This document shows, in pieces, positions 49,428 through 58,785 of a stretch of DNA of 64,000 bases. Source of the DNA: Blastococcus sp. LR1 (GTDB taxonomy: Bacteria > Actinomycetota > Actinomycetes > Mycobacteriales > Geodermatophilaceae). The position numbers and the translations under genes were made by a program. The notes under the pieces are model-generated. The model saw nothing but the letters and a program-made list of their open reading frames with translations. It made no database searches and was not told where the DNA came from. The DNA lies in the NCBI RefSeq assembly GCF_020166105.1, contig NZ_JAIUJY010000002.1, positions 558,001-622,000 on the forward strand, written 5' to 3'. Numbering within the stretch: position 1 is the stretch's first letter; every line of letters begins with the position of its first letter.

Positions 49428-51458
49428 CTAGAAGCGCCCGCCCCCGGAGCTGCGGCCCCCACCGCCACCGAACGAGCCACCGCCGCCGCTGCGGCCCCCG
49501 AAGCCACCCCCGCCGCCGAAGCCACCCCCGAAACCGCCGCCGAAGCCACCGGAGGACCGGCCACCGCCCAGCAGGATCCCGCCGAGCACGAGGCTGCCCA
49601 GGTCGACGCCACCGCGCCGGTACCCGCCGCCGAACCCGCCGGGCATCCCGCCGCCGTAGCCGCCGGAGTTCCACCGGTTCACGTCGTCCTGCGCCAGGTC
49701 CAGTGCGTTCTGGGCGAGCAGTCCTGCCTGGTGCGCCGACCGCACCGCCGAGACCGGGTCGGTCCGTCCCTGGTCGACGGCGGCCTCGAGGTACCGCCGG
49801 GCCTCGGCCAGCCGGGTGCGGGCCTCGGGCCCGACGGCGCCGCGCCGGGTGTCGATGAAGTCGGTCGCGGCGGCGACCGTCGAGCGGGCCGTGAGCAGAG
49901 CCTGGTCCAGAGCACCCGCCGCGCGGCGGGCCTGCGTCTGCGCGTCCCGGGCCGCCCCGAGGGCCTGCTCGAGCGCGTCGTCGGCGTCCTCGAGCTGGCG
50001 CAGGGCGGCCAGCGGATCTCCGGGTGAGCCGTCGGCCGGGCGCAGCGCGGTCTCGGCCGCCGCGAGCGCCGTCTCGGCCCGGGCGATCTGCGGCTCCAGG
50101 CCGCTGCGGTCGCCGGCGCGGACCAGCGCGTGCGCCTCGGCCAGGTCCTTCTCCGTCTCCGCCCGCACGGCGGCGATCCCGCTCGCGGCGGCATCGAGGT
50201 CCGCGGCCAGCCGGCCCACGGCGTCCAGGAGCTGCTCGGTCTGGGCCACGGCGTCCTCGGCGGCGCGGAGGTCGCCGACGGCGTCCCCTCCCCTGCCTGC
50301 GTCGAGCGCCTCGCGGGCCTCCCGGATCTCCTGGTCCGCCGCGTCCAGCCGTGCTCCGGCCTGCGTGACGTTGTCGGCGACCGCCGCGACGGCCGAGCCC
50401 GCGAAGCGCTGCCGGAGCCCCGCGAGCCGCTGCTCCTCCTGCGGCAGCCGGGCGCGCAGAGCCGCGATCCGCGGCCCGAGCGCGTCCAGCACCTGCGGAG
50501 CGTTCTTCTCCAGGTCACGCAGCTGCTGGAAGGCCGCGCTCTGCTCGTCGAGGCGCGCGTCCGCCGCCGCGGTGAGCGAGAGGATCTCGGCGAGCATCCG
50601 CCGCGTCGTCGGCTCGTCCTCCGGGATCTCGTCGTCCAGCTGCTGCCGCAGCGAGAACGCACGCGCGACCTCGGCCTTCGACTGGTCCAGCGCCGCACCG
50701 AACCCGGCCACCGACTCCTCCCCGTACTGGACGCGGGCGAAGTCGAGGTCGAGCTGCGAGGTCTTCACCGCCTCGTCCAGCTCGAGCAGCGCCTCGCTGG
50801 CGCGGCCCTGCAGCTGGTCGGTCGGCGTGCCCTCGTAGGGGTCCCGCTCCCGACGCCGTCCGGCCGGGAGCGCGGCGCCGCCGCGGTTCCGCCGCGAGCG
50901 GCTCACCAGGTAGGCCCCGCCCCCGACGACGGCGATGCCGCCCAGCACCAGCAGGGTCCCGCCCCCGCTCCCCGACGAGCCGTTCCCGGAGTCGCCGGCC
51001 GCGGCTCCCTCCCCGCCCAGCACGGCGGCGAAGGCGCTCGCTCCGCCGGCCCAGTCGCCCTCGGCGAGGTAGGGCTCGACCTCCTCGGCGGCCCGGTCGT
51101 CCAGCTCCGCCTGCGAGAGCGACGCCGCGGGCGGGCGAGAGAAGCTGTAGGCGCGGTCCTCGACGGCGACCGCGAGCAGCGCCTCGTTGCGGCCCAGCTG
51201 GCTCAGCTCGGCAGTGGCGCTCGCCCAGTCCCTGGGCTGGGCACCGTCGAAGCTGGCGACGAACACCACGAACAGCTGGATCCCGTTCGCCCGGCGCAGC
51301 TCGTCGACGGCCTCGGCGACCTCGTCCTCGCGTCCCCGCAGCGCGCCCACCTCGTCGGTCACCTGGTCGGCGAGCCGGAAGGGTGGCACCGCGTACGCCG
51401 GGCCGCCGGTGAGGACCAGCAGGGCGAGCACGCCCAGGACGACGCACAACCGGCGCAC
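49428..51458 (-). CDS. Large TPM-domain membrane protein with coiled coil and Gly-rich tail
   Basis: A 676-residue exported protein. A signal peptide (VRRLCVVLGVLALLVLTGGPAYA) precedes a TPM_phosphatase/TLP18.3 domain (about 25-165; LRRANGIQLFVVFVASFDG). One membrane helix (GTLLVLGGIAVVGGGAYLV, near 185) is followed by a ~330-residue helical coiled-coil region. The last ~90 residues are almost only Gly, Phe, Ser and Arg (GGFGGGFGGG-type repeats). Family members assist photosystem or respiratory complex repair or membrane stress responses. GTG 51458 has AGGAGG upstream. Confidence 0.82.
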   Translation of the reverse strand: MRRLCVVLGVLALLVLTGGPAYAVPPFRLADQVTDEVGALRGREDEVAEAVDELRRANGIQLFVVFVASFDGAQPRDWASATAELSQLGRNEALLAVAVEDRAYSFSRPPAASLSQAELDDRAAEEVEPYLAEGDWAGGASAFAAVLGGEGAAAGDSGNGSSGSGGGTLLVLGGIAVVGGGAYLVSRSRRNRGGAALPAGRRRERDPYEGTPTDQLQGRASEALLELDEAVKTSQLDLDFARVQYGEESVAGFGAALDQSKAEVARAFSLRQQLDDEIPEDEPTTRRMLAEILSLTAAADARLDEQSAAFQQLRDLEKNAPQVLDALGPRIAALRARLPQEEQRLAGLRQRFAGSAVAAVADNVTQAGARLDAADQEIREAREALDAGRGGDAVGDLRAAEDAVAQTEQLLDAVGRLAADLDAAASGIAAVRAETEKDLAEAHALVRAGDRSGLEPQIARAETALAAAETALRPADGSPGDPLAALRQLEDADDALEQALGAARDAQTQARRAAGALDQALLTARSTVAAATDFIDTRRGAVGPEARTRLAEARRYLEAAVDQGRTDPVSAVRSAHQAGLLAQNALDLAQDDVNRWNSGGYGGGMPGGFGGGYRRGGVDLGSLVLGGILLGGGRSSGGFGGGFGGGFGGGGGFGGRSGGGGSFGGGGGRSSGGGRF

Positions 51459-51576
51459 GAAAGGACCTCCTGGACGCGAAATTGGAACGCTCGCGACCCT
51501 ACCGACGGCCGAGGGGTCCGGCCCGGCCGCCGTGGGTAGGGGCGGTCGGCGACACCCCACCGATCCAGGAGGTCCT

Positions 51577-51951
51577 GTGCCCGACCGCGACTCCGTCCCC
51601 GCCGCCGATCTGCCTCCCGGCACCGTGCGCCGGGTCGGCGACTGGGCGGTGGGCAACCGCGGTCCGGGGCCCGACGGCGAGGACCGGCACTTCGCGGTCA
51701 GCCGGGTCTGCCGGCACCAGCTGGCCGACCTGTCGAAGGGAACGGTGGACGCCGACGGCTGCCTGGTCTGCCCCTGGCACCAGAGCCGCTACGACGTCCG
51801 CACCGGCGAGATGGTCGACGGTCCGAAGGGCTTCCTCGGCTACCACGGGCCGACGCCGATCTACACGCAGTTGGTGCGCCTGGTCGGCTCGGTGGCCCGG
51901 CTGCGCGTGCGCCGGGCCACCCGCCGGGGCGACGACGTCGTCCTCGAGTGA
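51577..51951 (+). CDS. Rieske [2Fe-2S] protein
   Basis: A 124-residue soluble Rieske ferredoxin-type protein. The cluster ligands are Cys45-Arg-His47 (VCRHQLADL) and Cys65-Pro-Trp-His68 (VCPWHQSRYD), the exact CxH/CxxH pattern. No catalytic domain is attached, so it should be an electron carrier or a redox sensor; the partner oxygenase or reductase is not in the window. AGGAGG (51567-51572) precedes GTG 51577. It converges on the importer ATPase gene with a 15-base gap. Confidence 0.88.
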   Translation: MPDRDSVPAADLPPGTVRRVGDWAVGNRGPGPDGEDRHFAVSRVCRHQLADLSKGTVDADGCLVCPWHQSRYDVRTGEMVDGPKGFLGYHGPTPIYTQLVRLVGSVARLRVRRATRRGDDVVLE

Positions 51952-51966
51952 AGGACCGCCCGCCGA

Positions 51967-53664
51967 CTACGTGTTGAGCTGCTCCCAGGCCGCGCGGCGG
52001 CGAGGCTGCTCGGCCGGGTCCGGCACGGGCAGCGAGGCCAGCAGCCGCTGCGTGTAGGGGTGCTGCGGGTTGCCCAGCACCTCCGCACCGGTGCCCTCCT
52101 CGACCAGTGAGCCGCGGTAGAGCACCGCGATCCGGTCGGCGAGCAGGTCGACGACGGCGAGGTCGTGGCTGATGAACAGCGCCGCGAACCCGAACTCGCG
52201 CTGCAGCTCGTCGAAGAGCTCCAGCACGCGCGCCTGCACCGAGACGTCGAGCGCCGAGGTGGGCTCGTCGGCGATCAGCAGCTCGGGCTGGAGCGCCAGC
52301 GCGCGGGCGAGGCTGGCCCGCTGACGCTGCCCGCCGGAGAGCTCGTGCGGGAAGCGGTCGCCGAACGCCTTGGGCAGCTGCACCGCCTCGAGCAGCTCGT
52401 CGACCCGGCCGCGCGCCTCGCGGGCGTCGCCGGCCCGCTTGTGCACGACCAGCGGCTCGGCCACCGCCTCGGCGATGGTCAGCAGCGGGTTGAAGCTCGA
52501 GGCCGGGTCCTGGAAGACGAAGCCGATCCGCTCGCGGACCGGCCGGAACGCCTTCTGCTTGACGCCGTTCATCTCGGTGCCGAGCACCTGCAGCGAGCCG
52601 CCGGTGACCTTGGTCAGCCCGGCGATCGCGCGGCCGATCGTCGTCTTGCCGCTGCCGCTCTCGCCCACCAGGCCGAGCACCTCGCCGGGCCGGATGGCGA
52701 GGTCGACGCCGTCCACGGCCACGAAGTCGGGCTGGCGCAGCCGGCCGGGATAGACGATCCGCAGGTCGCGCGCCTCGACCACCGGCGTGCTGCCGGCCCA
52801 GCCGGCGGCCCGCCGCGAACCTCGCTCGACTGCCCGCGCCGACCCCTCGCCCAGCCGCGGCACCGAGGCCAGCAGCTTCTGCGTGTACGGGTCCTGCGGG
52901 GAGGCGAAGAGGGTGGCGACGTCGGCCTGCTCCACGATCTTCCCGTGGTACATGACCGCCACGCGGTCGGCGAGGTCGGCGACCACGCCCATGTTGTGCG
53001 TGATCAGCACGATCGCGGTGCCGAACTCGTCGCGGCAGCGCCGCAGCAGCTCGAGGATCTCGGCCTGCACGGTCACGTCGAGGGCCGTGGTCGGCTCGTC
53101 GGCGATGATCACGCCGGGGTCGAGCACGAGCGCCTGGGCGATGACGATGCGCTGCTTCTGCCCGCCGGAGAACTGGTGCGGATAGTGGTCGATCCGCTTC
53201 TCCGGGTCGGGGATGCCGACGCGGCGCATCACGTCGATCACCTTCGCGCGGGCCTCGGCGCGGCTGTACCTGCCGTGCGCGTGCAGGCCCTCCGCGATCT
53301 GCCAGCCCACCGGGTAGACCGGGTTCAGCGCGGTCGAGGGCTCCTGGAACACCATCGCCGCGTCGACCCCGCGGACGTCGCCCAGCTGCCGGGGCGAGAG
53401 GCTCGCGACGTCGTGGGTCGTGCCGCCGTCCTTGCTGGTGAGCAGCACCGCGCCGCGCGTGGTCGCGGTCTCCGGCAGCAGACCCAGGATGGTGCGGGCG
53501 GTGACGGTCTTGCCGCTGCCGCTCTCGCCGACGATCGCCAGCACCTCACCGGCGGCCACCGACAGCGTCACGCCCTTGACGGCGGCGACGTCGCCGTTGT
53601 CCGTGGCGAAGGAGACGGTGAGGTCGTCGATGCCGACGACCTCGCGGGCGGGGGTGGCGGTCAC
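51967..53664 (-). CDS. Dipeptide/oligopeptide-type ABC importer, fused double ATPase
   Basis: A 565-residue fusion of DppD- and DppF-like ATPases. Walker A motifs are GESGSGKTVTA (about 46-56) and GESGSGKTTIG (about 345). Both signatures (FSGGQKQRIVIA, LSGGQRQRASLA) and Walker B motifs (IIADEPTTALD, LIADEPTSALD) are intact. The C-terminal DPYTQKLL and HPYTQRLL tails after each NBD are typical of peptide importers. GTG 53664 overlaps the permease stop. The double ATPase is the last gene of the operon. Confidence 0.92.
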   Translation of the reverse strand: MTATPAREVVGIDDLTVSFATDNGDVAAVKGVTLSVAAGEVLAIVGESGSGKTVTARTILGLLPETATTRGAVLLTSKDGGTTHDVASLSPRQLGDVRGVDAAMVFQEPSTALNPVYPVGWQIAEGLHAHGRYSRAEARAKVIDVMRRVGIPDPEKRIDHYPHQFSGGQKQRIVIAQALVLDPGVIIADEPTTALDVTVQAEILELLRRCRDEFGTAIVLITHNMGVVADLADRVAVMYHGKIVEQADVATLFASPQDPYTQKLLASVPRLGEGSARAVERGSRRAAGWAGSTPVVEARDLRIVYPGRLRQPDFVAVDGVDLAIRPGEVLGLVGESGSGKTTIGRAIAGLTKVTGGSLQVLGTEMNGVKQKAFRPVRERIGFVFQDPASSFNPLLTIAEAVAEPLVVHKRAGDAREARGRVDELLEAVQLPKAFGDRFPHELSGGQRQRASLARALALQPELLIADEPTSALDVSVQARVLELFDELQREFGFAALFISHDLAVVDLLADRIAVLYRGSLVEEGTGAEVLGNPQHPYTQRLLASLPVPDPAEQPRRRAAWEQLNT

Positions 53665-54719
53665 AGTCCGGCCTCCTTCACGGGCTCGCGATCGGTGGGG
53701 ACCGCGGCCGCGGCCGGCACCACGGAGGTCCCGGCGACGTCGGCGGGCGAGGTGCCGCCCCGACGGCGGACGCGCAGCCGCGGGTCGGCCAGGTCGTTGA
53801 GGCTCTCGCCGACCAGGGTCAGGCCGAGCACGACCAGCACGATCGCCAGGCCCGGGAACAGCGAGGTCCACCAGATGCCGCTGGTGACGTCGGACAGCGA
53901 CTTCTGCAGGTCGTAGCCCCACTCCGAGGCGGCGGTGGGCTCGATGCCGAAGCCGAGGAAGCCCAGGCCGGCCAGCGTCAGGATCGCCTCGGAGGCGTTC
54001 AGCGTGAGGATCAGCGGCAGCGTGCGGGTCGCGTTGCGGAAGACGTGCCGCGACATGATCCGCCAGTGCCCGGCGCCGATCACGCGGGCGGACTCGACGT
54101 AGGCCTCGGCCTTGATCCGCACGGTCTCGGCGCGCACCACCCGCAGGTACTGCGGCACGAAGATGACCGTGATGGAGATGGCCGCGGCCATGATGCCGCC
54201 GGCCAGGCTGGACTCACCGCCGTTGAGCACGATGCCCACGACGATCGCCAGCAGCAGCGAGGGGAAGGCGTAGATCGCGTCGGCGATGACCACGAGCACG
54301 CGGTCCAGCCAGCCACCGAAGTAGCCCGACACGAGGCCGAGCAGGACGCCCAGCACGATCGACATCGCGACGGCCGCGACAATCACCAGCAGCGCCGTCC
54401 GCGAGCCCCAGATCACCCGGGACAGCACGTCGTAGCCGCCGACCGTCGTCCCCAGCAGGTGCTCGGACGACGGCGGCTGCTGGGCGCCGAAGGGCCCGGA
54501 CGGGTCACGCAGCTGGCTGTACTCGTAGGGCGCCAGCAGCGGCGCGAGCAGCGCCGTCAGCAGGAAGATGCCGGTGAGCACCAGGCCTGTGACCAGCATG
54601 CCGCGCTGCAGGCCGACGCTCTGCCGGACCTGGCGGACGACGGGCAGCCCGCGCCAGCCGCGCGGCCGGCGCTCGGAGGACGTCGCGGTGGACGTCCCAG
54701 GGGTGGCGACGGTGGCCAT
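53661..54719 (-). CDS. Dipeptide-type ABC importer permease (DppC-like)
   Basis: A 352-residue inner-membrane permease with the N-terminal OppC segment (LVTGLVLTGIFLLTALLAPLLAPY) and about six membrane helices. The EAA loop that contacts the ATPase reads YVESARVIGAGHWRIMSRHVF. A ~50-residue charged/Ala-rich tail follows the last helix. It lies 1 base after the DppB-like gene and overlaps the ATPase start. Confidence 0.92.
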   Translation of the reverse strand: MATVATPGTSTATSSERRPRGWRGLPVVRQVRQSVGLQRGMLVTGLVLTGIFLLTALLAPLLAPYEYSQLRDPSGPFGAQQPPSSEHLLGTTVGGYDVLSRVIWGSRTALLVIVAAVAMSIVLGVLLGLVSGYFGGWLDRVLVVIADAIYAFPSLLLAIVVGIVLNGGESSLAGGIMAAAISITVIFVPQYLRVVRAETVRIKAEAYVESARVIGAGHWRIMSRHVFRNATRTLPLILTLNASEAILTLAGLGFLGFGIEPTAASEWGYDLQKSLSDVTSGIWWTSLFPGLAIVLVVLGLTLVGESLNDLADPRLRVRRRGGTSPADVAGTSVVPAAAAVPTDREPVKEAGL

Positions 54720-54720
54720 C

Positions 54721-55827
54721 TCAGTACCTCACCCGGGGGTCGATGAGCGCGGCGATGACGTCGACGACGAAGTTGACGAGCGCCACGATCACGGCGGCCA
54801 GCACGACGATGCCCTGGACGGCGACGAAGTCGCGCGCCTGCAGGTACTCGACGAGCTGGAACCCGAGCCCCTTCCACTCGAAGGTCGTCTCGGTGAGGAC
54901 GGCGCCGCCGAGGAGCAGCGCGATCTGCAGGCCGATGACGGTGACGATGGGGATCAGCGCCGGGCGGTAGGCGTGCTTGCGCAGCAGCCGCCGCTCGCTG
55001 ACCCCTCGGGAGCGCGCGGCCTCGACGTAGCCGGTGCCGAGCGTGCTGATGACGTTGGTGCGCACCAGCCGGAGGAAGACGCCGGCGGTGAGCAGGCCGA
55101 GCGCGATCGCCGGCAGGACGGCGTGCTCGAGGACGTCGGAGATGACTTCGCCGTCGCCGAGCCGGATCGCGTCGATCAGGTAGATGCCGGTGCGGCTCTC
55201 GAGCGTCTGCAGCTGGATCTCCGCGCCGGTCGAGGCGCGGCCGGCGACGGGCAGCCAGCCGAGGTTGACCGCGAAGACCAGCTTGAGCACCAGGCCCGCG
55301 AAGAAGACGGGGGTGGCGTAGCAGAGGATCGCGAAGACCCGGAGGACGGCGTCGGGCCAGCGGTCGCGCAGGTAGGCGGCGAGCCGGCCGAGCGGGATGC
55401 CGACGACGAAGGCCACGATCAGCGCGTAGACGGCCAGCTCGAGGGTGGCCGCACCGAAGCTGGTGAGCATCGCGGTGACCTCGCGGCCGTCGCTGATCGC
55501 GGTGCCGAAGTCGCCGGTGAAGACGCCGGTGAGGTACTCCCAGTACTGCACCAGGATCGGCCGGTCGTAGCCGGCCTCCTTGATGCGGGCGGCGAGTTCG
55601 GCGGCGGGGAGTCGCCCGCCCTGTGCCGCGGTGATCGGGTCACCCGTCAGCCGCATGAGCACGAACACCGTCGTCACCAGGATGAAGATGGTGGGGAAGA
55701 TCAGCAGGAACCTGACGAGCAGGTAGCTGCCCAGCCCACCGCCGCCGCGGCGCGTCTTCGCCGCGGGGGGCGCGGCGGCGTCCGGAGCGGCACCGCCCCC
55801 GGTGAGCTCGGTCGTGGTGGTGGTCAT
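54721..55827 (-). CDS. Dipeptide-type ABC importer permease (DppB-like)
   Basis: A 368-residue permease. The first membrane helix, LLVRFLLIFPTIFILVTTVFVLM, leads to LTGDPIT, a conserved feature of DppB proteins. The EAA loop is YVEAARSRGVSERRLLRKHAY and the C-terminus is the usual DVIAALIDPRVRY. The N-terminal ~30 residues are Thr/Gly/Ala-rich. It is separated from the binding-protein gene by a strong hairpin at 55862-55902. Confidence 0.92.
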   Translation of the reverse strand: MTTTTTELTGGGAAPDAAAPPAAKTRRGGGGLGSYLLVRFLLIFPTIFILVTTVFVLMRLTGDPITAAQGGRLPAAELAARIKEAGYDRPILVQYWEYLTGVFTGDFGTAISDGREVTAMLTSFGAATLELAVYALIVAFVVGIPLGRLAAYLRDRWPDAVLRVFAILCYATPVFFAGLVLKLVFAVNLGWLPVAGRASTGAEIQLQTLESRTGIYLIDAIRLGDGEVISDVLEHAVLPAIALGLLTAGVFLRLVRTNVISTLGTGYVEAARSRGVSERRLLRKHAYRPALIPIVTVIGLQIALLLGGAVLTETTFEWKGLGFQLVEYLQARDFVAVQGIVVLAAVIVALVNFVVDVIAALIDPRVRY

Positions 55828-55861
55828 GTCTCCTGCTCGTGAATCTGTGCGCTACGAAGGT

Positions 55862-55902
55862 CGGCCCCGGGTGATCCGCGCGCGGCGGATCACCCGGGGC
55901 CG
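55862..55902 (-). terminator. Hairpin between binding-protein and permease genes
   Basis: An 18-bp perfect stem (55862-55879 with 55885-55902) lies 29 bases after the binding-protein stop and 34 bases before the permease start, on the same strand. It is suited to partial termination or mRNA stabilisation, keeping the binding protein in excess over the permeases. Confidence 0.7.
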
Positions 55903-55931
55903 TGGTGCCTTCAGTTTCTCAGAGGCTGGGA

Positions 55932-57572
55932 TCAGCCCTTGCTGAGGGCTCCGTAGCGGAACTTGAAGGACGCGTCCAGCGTGTCCTCGGCGCCCTCGAC
56001 GTCGGCGCCGGTCACGGCCACCTGGGCACCCTGCAGGTACGGCAGGGTGGAGAGGTCGTCGGCCACGGCGTCCTGGATCTCACCGATCAGGGCCTCGCGC
56101 TCGGCGGCGTCGGGGGTGGCGAGCTGCTGCAGGATCATGTCGTTGACCTGCTGGTTCGCGTAGTGGTTGCTGAGGAAGTTCTCCAGCTTGAAGAACGGCG
56201 TCAGGTAGTTGTCGGCGTCGGAGTAGTCCGGGAACCAGCCGAGCTGGTAGGCCGGGTACGCGTCAGCGGTGCGCTGCTCGGAGTACTGCGTCCACTCGGT
56301 GGTCTGCAGGTTGACGGTGAACAGTCCGTCGGCCTCCAGCTGGTCCTTGATCAGCGCGTACTCGTCGGCGGACGACGGACCGTAGTGGTCGTTGGAGTAC
56401 TGCAGGCTCAGCTCGACCGGGGTCTGGACGCCGGCGGCCTCGAGGCGCTGCTTGGCCTTGGCCGCGTCCGGGCCACCGGAGCCGTCGCCGTACTTCTCCA
56501 TGAGCGGCTCGGTGGCGCCGGTCAGGCCCTCGGGGACGAAGGAGTACAGCGGGGTGTAGGTGCCCTTGTAGACCTGGTCGGCCAGCTCCTCGCGGTCGAG
56601 GAGGTCGGCAGCGGCCTGGCGGACGGCCTGGGCCTTGGCCGGGTCGGCCTCGGGGGTCGTCGCGCCGAAGGGCTGGGTGTTGAAGTTGAAGACGATGTAG
56701 CGGATCTCGCCGCCGGGACCGTCCACGACCTTGACGTCGTCGTTGCCACGCAGGTCCTCGACGTCGGTCGCGGTCAGGCTGCGGAAGGCGACATCGATGT
56801 TGCCCTGCTGGATGTCGAGCTTCAGGTTCGAGGACTCGGCGTAGTACTTGACGTTGACCGAGTCGGTCTTCGGCGCGCCGAGGAGACCCTGGTAGTCGTC
56901 GTAGGCCTCGTAGCTGACCAGGTTGTTCTGGTCGTAGCTGGTGATCGTGTACGGGCCGTGGAAGGCCTTGCCGTCGACGATCTCCGTGTCCGGGGTGATC
57001 GCGTCGGCGGAGAAGACGTCCTCGTCGACGATCGGCCCGACCGGGCTGGAGAGGATCTGCGGGAACGTCTGGTCGTTCTCGCTCTTCAGGTTGAACACGA
57101 CGGTGGTGTCGTCCGGCGTCTCGACGCTGTCGAGGTTCGCGAGCAGCGACGACGGGCCGTTCTCGTCGGCGATGGCGACCTGGCGGTCGAAGGAGAACTT
57201 GACGTCCGAGCTGGTCAGGTCGTTGCCGTTGGCCCACTTCAGGCCGGGCTTCAGGGTGACCGTGTACTGGGTCGGCGCGGTGAACTCGCCGCTCTCGGCG
57301 ATGTCGGGCTCGACGTCGGGGCTGCCGAAGGGGGTGTTCATCAGGAACGGGAACACCTGGTTCATCACCGCGAACGAGCCGTTGTCGTACGAACCGGCCG
57401 GGTCGAGGAAGGTGATCTTGTCGGTGGTGCCGATCGTCAGGGCACCGCCGCCGTTGCCGCCGTCGGAACCGCTGTCGCCGTCGCCGCCACCACAGGCGCT
57501 GAGCACCAGGGCCGCTGCCGCGAGGCCTGCCGTGGCGACGGTGCGCCGACGGCTGATCGAACCGGAAGTCAT
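55932..57572 (-). CDS. Dipeptide-type ABC importer substrate-binding lipoprotein
   Basis: A 546-residue SBP_bac_5 (DppA/OppA) protein. The signal peptide SISRRRTVATAGLAAAALVL carries three arginines, resembling a Tat signal, and ends in lipobox LSAC (Cys27). A Gly/Asp/Ser linker follows. Family regions include FNPLV-like YTVTLKPGLKWANG and the central VRQAAADLLDREELA. Specificity cannot be read, but peptide, nickel and sugar-oligomer binders share this fold. ATG 57572. The 57573-57762 gap upstream contains the promoter region and no gene. Confidence 0.9.
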   Translation of the reverse strand: MTSGSISRRRTVATAGLAAAALVLSACGGGDGDSGSDGGNGGGALTIGTTDKITFLDPAGSYDNGSFAVMNQVFPFLMNTPFGSPDVEPDIAESGEFTAPTQYTVTLKPGLKWANGNDLTSSDVKFSFDRQVAIADENGPSSLLANLDSVETPDDTTVVFNLKSENDQTFPQILSSPVGPIVDEDVFSADAITPDTEIVDGKAFHGPYTITSYDQNNLVSYEAYDDYQGLLGAPKTDSVNVKYYAESSNLKLDIQQGNIDVAFRSLTATDVEDLRGNDDVKVVDGPGGEIRYIVFNFNTQPFGATTPEADPAKAQAVRQAAADLLDREELADQVYKGTYTPLYSFVPEGLTGATEPLMEKYGDGSGGPDAAKAKQRLEAAGVQTPVELSLQYSNDHYGPSSADEYALIKDQLEADGLFTVNLQTTEWTQYSEQRTADAYPAYQLGWFPDYSDADNYLTPFFKLENFLSNHYANQQVNDMILQQLATPDAAEREALIGEIQDAVADDLSTLPYLQGAQVAVTGADVEGAEDTLDASFKFRYGALSKG

Positions 57573-57762
57573 CCATACCTCGTTCTCGTCACAGCGGACG
57601 CCGGTCGTGCGGGCGCCCGCCGTTGGTCAGGAACCTCAGGTCTAACACAGCGGATCGTCGCGCTGTGAGGTCGCCCGGGGACCGTTATGGCGATGTGACT
57701 GCGGGCGGAGAGATGGCCCACAGATTCACCGGACCGCCCCGGAATCCCGGGGCTGCGCGGGT

Positions 57763-58362
57763 TCAGGCGTCGATGCGGCGGCGGCCCTCGAACGCCCGGC
57801 CCAGCGTCACCTCGTCGGCGTACTCCAGGTCGCCGCCCACCGGCAGACCGCTGGCCAGCCGCGAGACCGCCAGCCCCATCGGCCCGACCAGCCGGGCCAG
57901 GTACGCCGCCGTCGCCTCGCCCTCGAGGTTCGGGTCGGTGGCGATGATCATCTCCTTGACGGTGCCGTCCATGAGCCGCGTCATGAGCTCCTTGACCTTC
58001 AGGTCGTCGGGGCCGACGCCGTCGATCGGGCTGATCGCCCCACCGAGCACGTGGTAGCGGCCGCGGAACTCGCGGGTGCGCTCGATCGCCACGACGTCCT
58101 TGGGCTCCTCGACCACGCACAGCACGTCGTCGGACCGGCGCGGGTCACGGCAGATCCGGCACTGCTCGGCCTCGGCGACGTTGAAGCAGGTCACGCAGAA
58201 CCGCACCGACTCCTGGACGCGGGTCAGCGCGGCCACCAGCCGGGTGACGTCGGCGGTCTCCGACGACAGGAGGTGGAAGGCGATGCGCTGGGCGCTCTTG
58301 GGCCCCACGCCGGGCAGGCGACCGAGCTCGTCGATCAGGTCCTGGACTGCACCCTCGTACAC
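57763..58362 (-). CDS. recR: Recombination protein RecR
   Basis: A 199-residue RecFOR-pathway protein. The helix-hairpin-helix is [17 protein letters not shown] (about 16-32), the zinc finger is Cys56/Cys59/Cys68/Cys71, and the Toprim region starts [16 protein letters not shown] and includes [18 protein letters not shown]. RecR forms a ring clamp that helps load RecA at gaps. GTG 58362. It is 43 bases after ybaB in the conserved dnaX-ybaB-recR order. Confidence 0.95.
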   Translation of the reverse strand: MYEGAVQDLIDELGRLPGVGPKSAQRIAFHLLSSETADVTRLVAALTRVQESVRFCVTCFNVAEAEQCRICRDPRRSDDVLCVVEEPKDVVAIERTREFRGRYHVLGGAISPIDGVGPDDLKVKELMTRLMDGTVKEMIIATDPNLEGEATAAYLARLVGPMGLAVSRLASGLPVGGDLEYADEVTLGRAFEGRRRIDA

Positions 58363-58405
58363 GGTGCTCCTCGAGGTGCGAAGGGGATCGGGCGGACGCG
58401 GCCGG

Positions 58406-58750
58406 TCAGAAGCCGGGCAGGCCCAGTCCCCCGCCGGGACCGCCCAGCCCGCCGGCGAGCGGGCCCATGGCGCTGGCGGCCAGCTCGTCGGCCGTCCGCT
58501 TGGCGTCGCGGACCGCGGCGACGACGAGGTCCTGCAGCGTCTCGATGTCGGCCGGGTCGACGGCCGCCGGGGCGATGGTCAGCGCGGTGAGCTCGCCGTC
58601 ACCGGTCATGGTGGCGGAGACCAGGCCGCCGCCGGCGGTGCCGATGACCTCCGTGGCCGCCAGCTCCTCCTGGGCGGCGACGAGCTGCTGCTGCATCTCC
58701 TGCGCCTGCTTCATCAGCTGCGAAAGGTCGGGCTGGCCTCCGGGGAACAT
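58406..58750 (-). CDS. ybaB: YbaB/EbfC-family nucleoid-associated protein
   Basis: A 114-residue DNA-binding dimer of the YbaB/EbfC family. The N-terminal helix [20 protein letters not shown] and the core [27 protein letters not shown] are diagnostic, here quoted in part. The C-terminus is Gly/Pro/Leu-rich. ATG 58750 was chosen because the upstream frame runs antisense-like through dnaX. It lies 35 bases after dnaX. Confidence 0.93.
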   Translation of the reverse strand: MFPGGQPDLSQLMKQAQEMQQQLVAAQEELAATEVIGTAGGGLVSATMTGDGELTALTIAPAAVDPADIETLQDLVVAAVRDAKRTADELAASAMGPLAGGLGGPGGGLGLPGF

Positions 58751-58785
58751 GCCACGAGAGTAGGCCGCCGGTCCGACGTTGCGGG

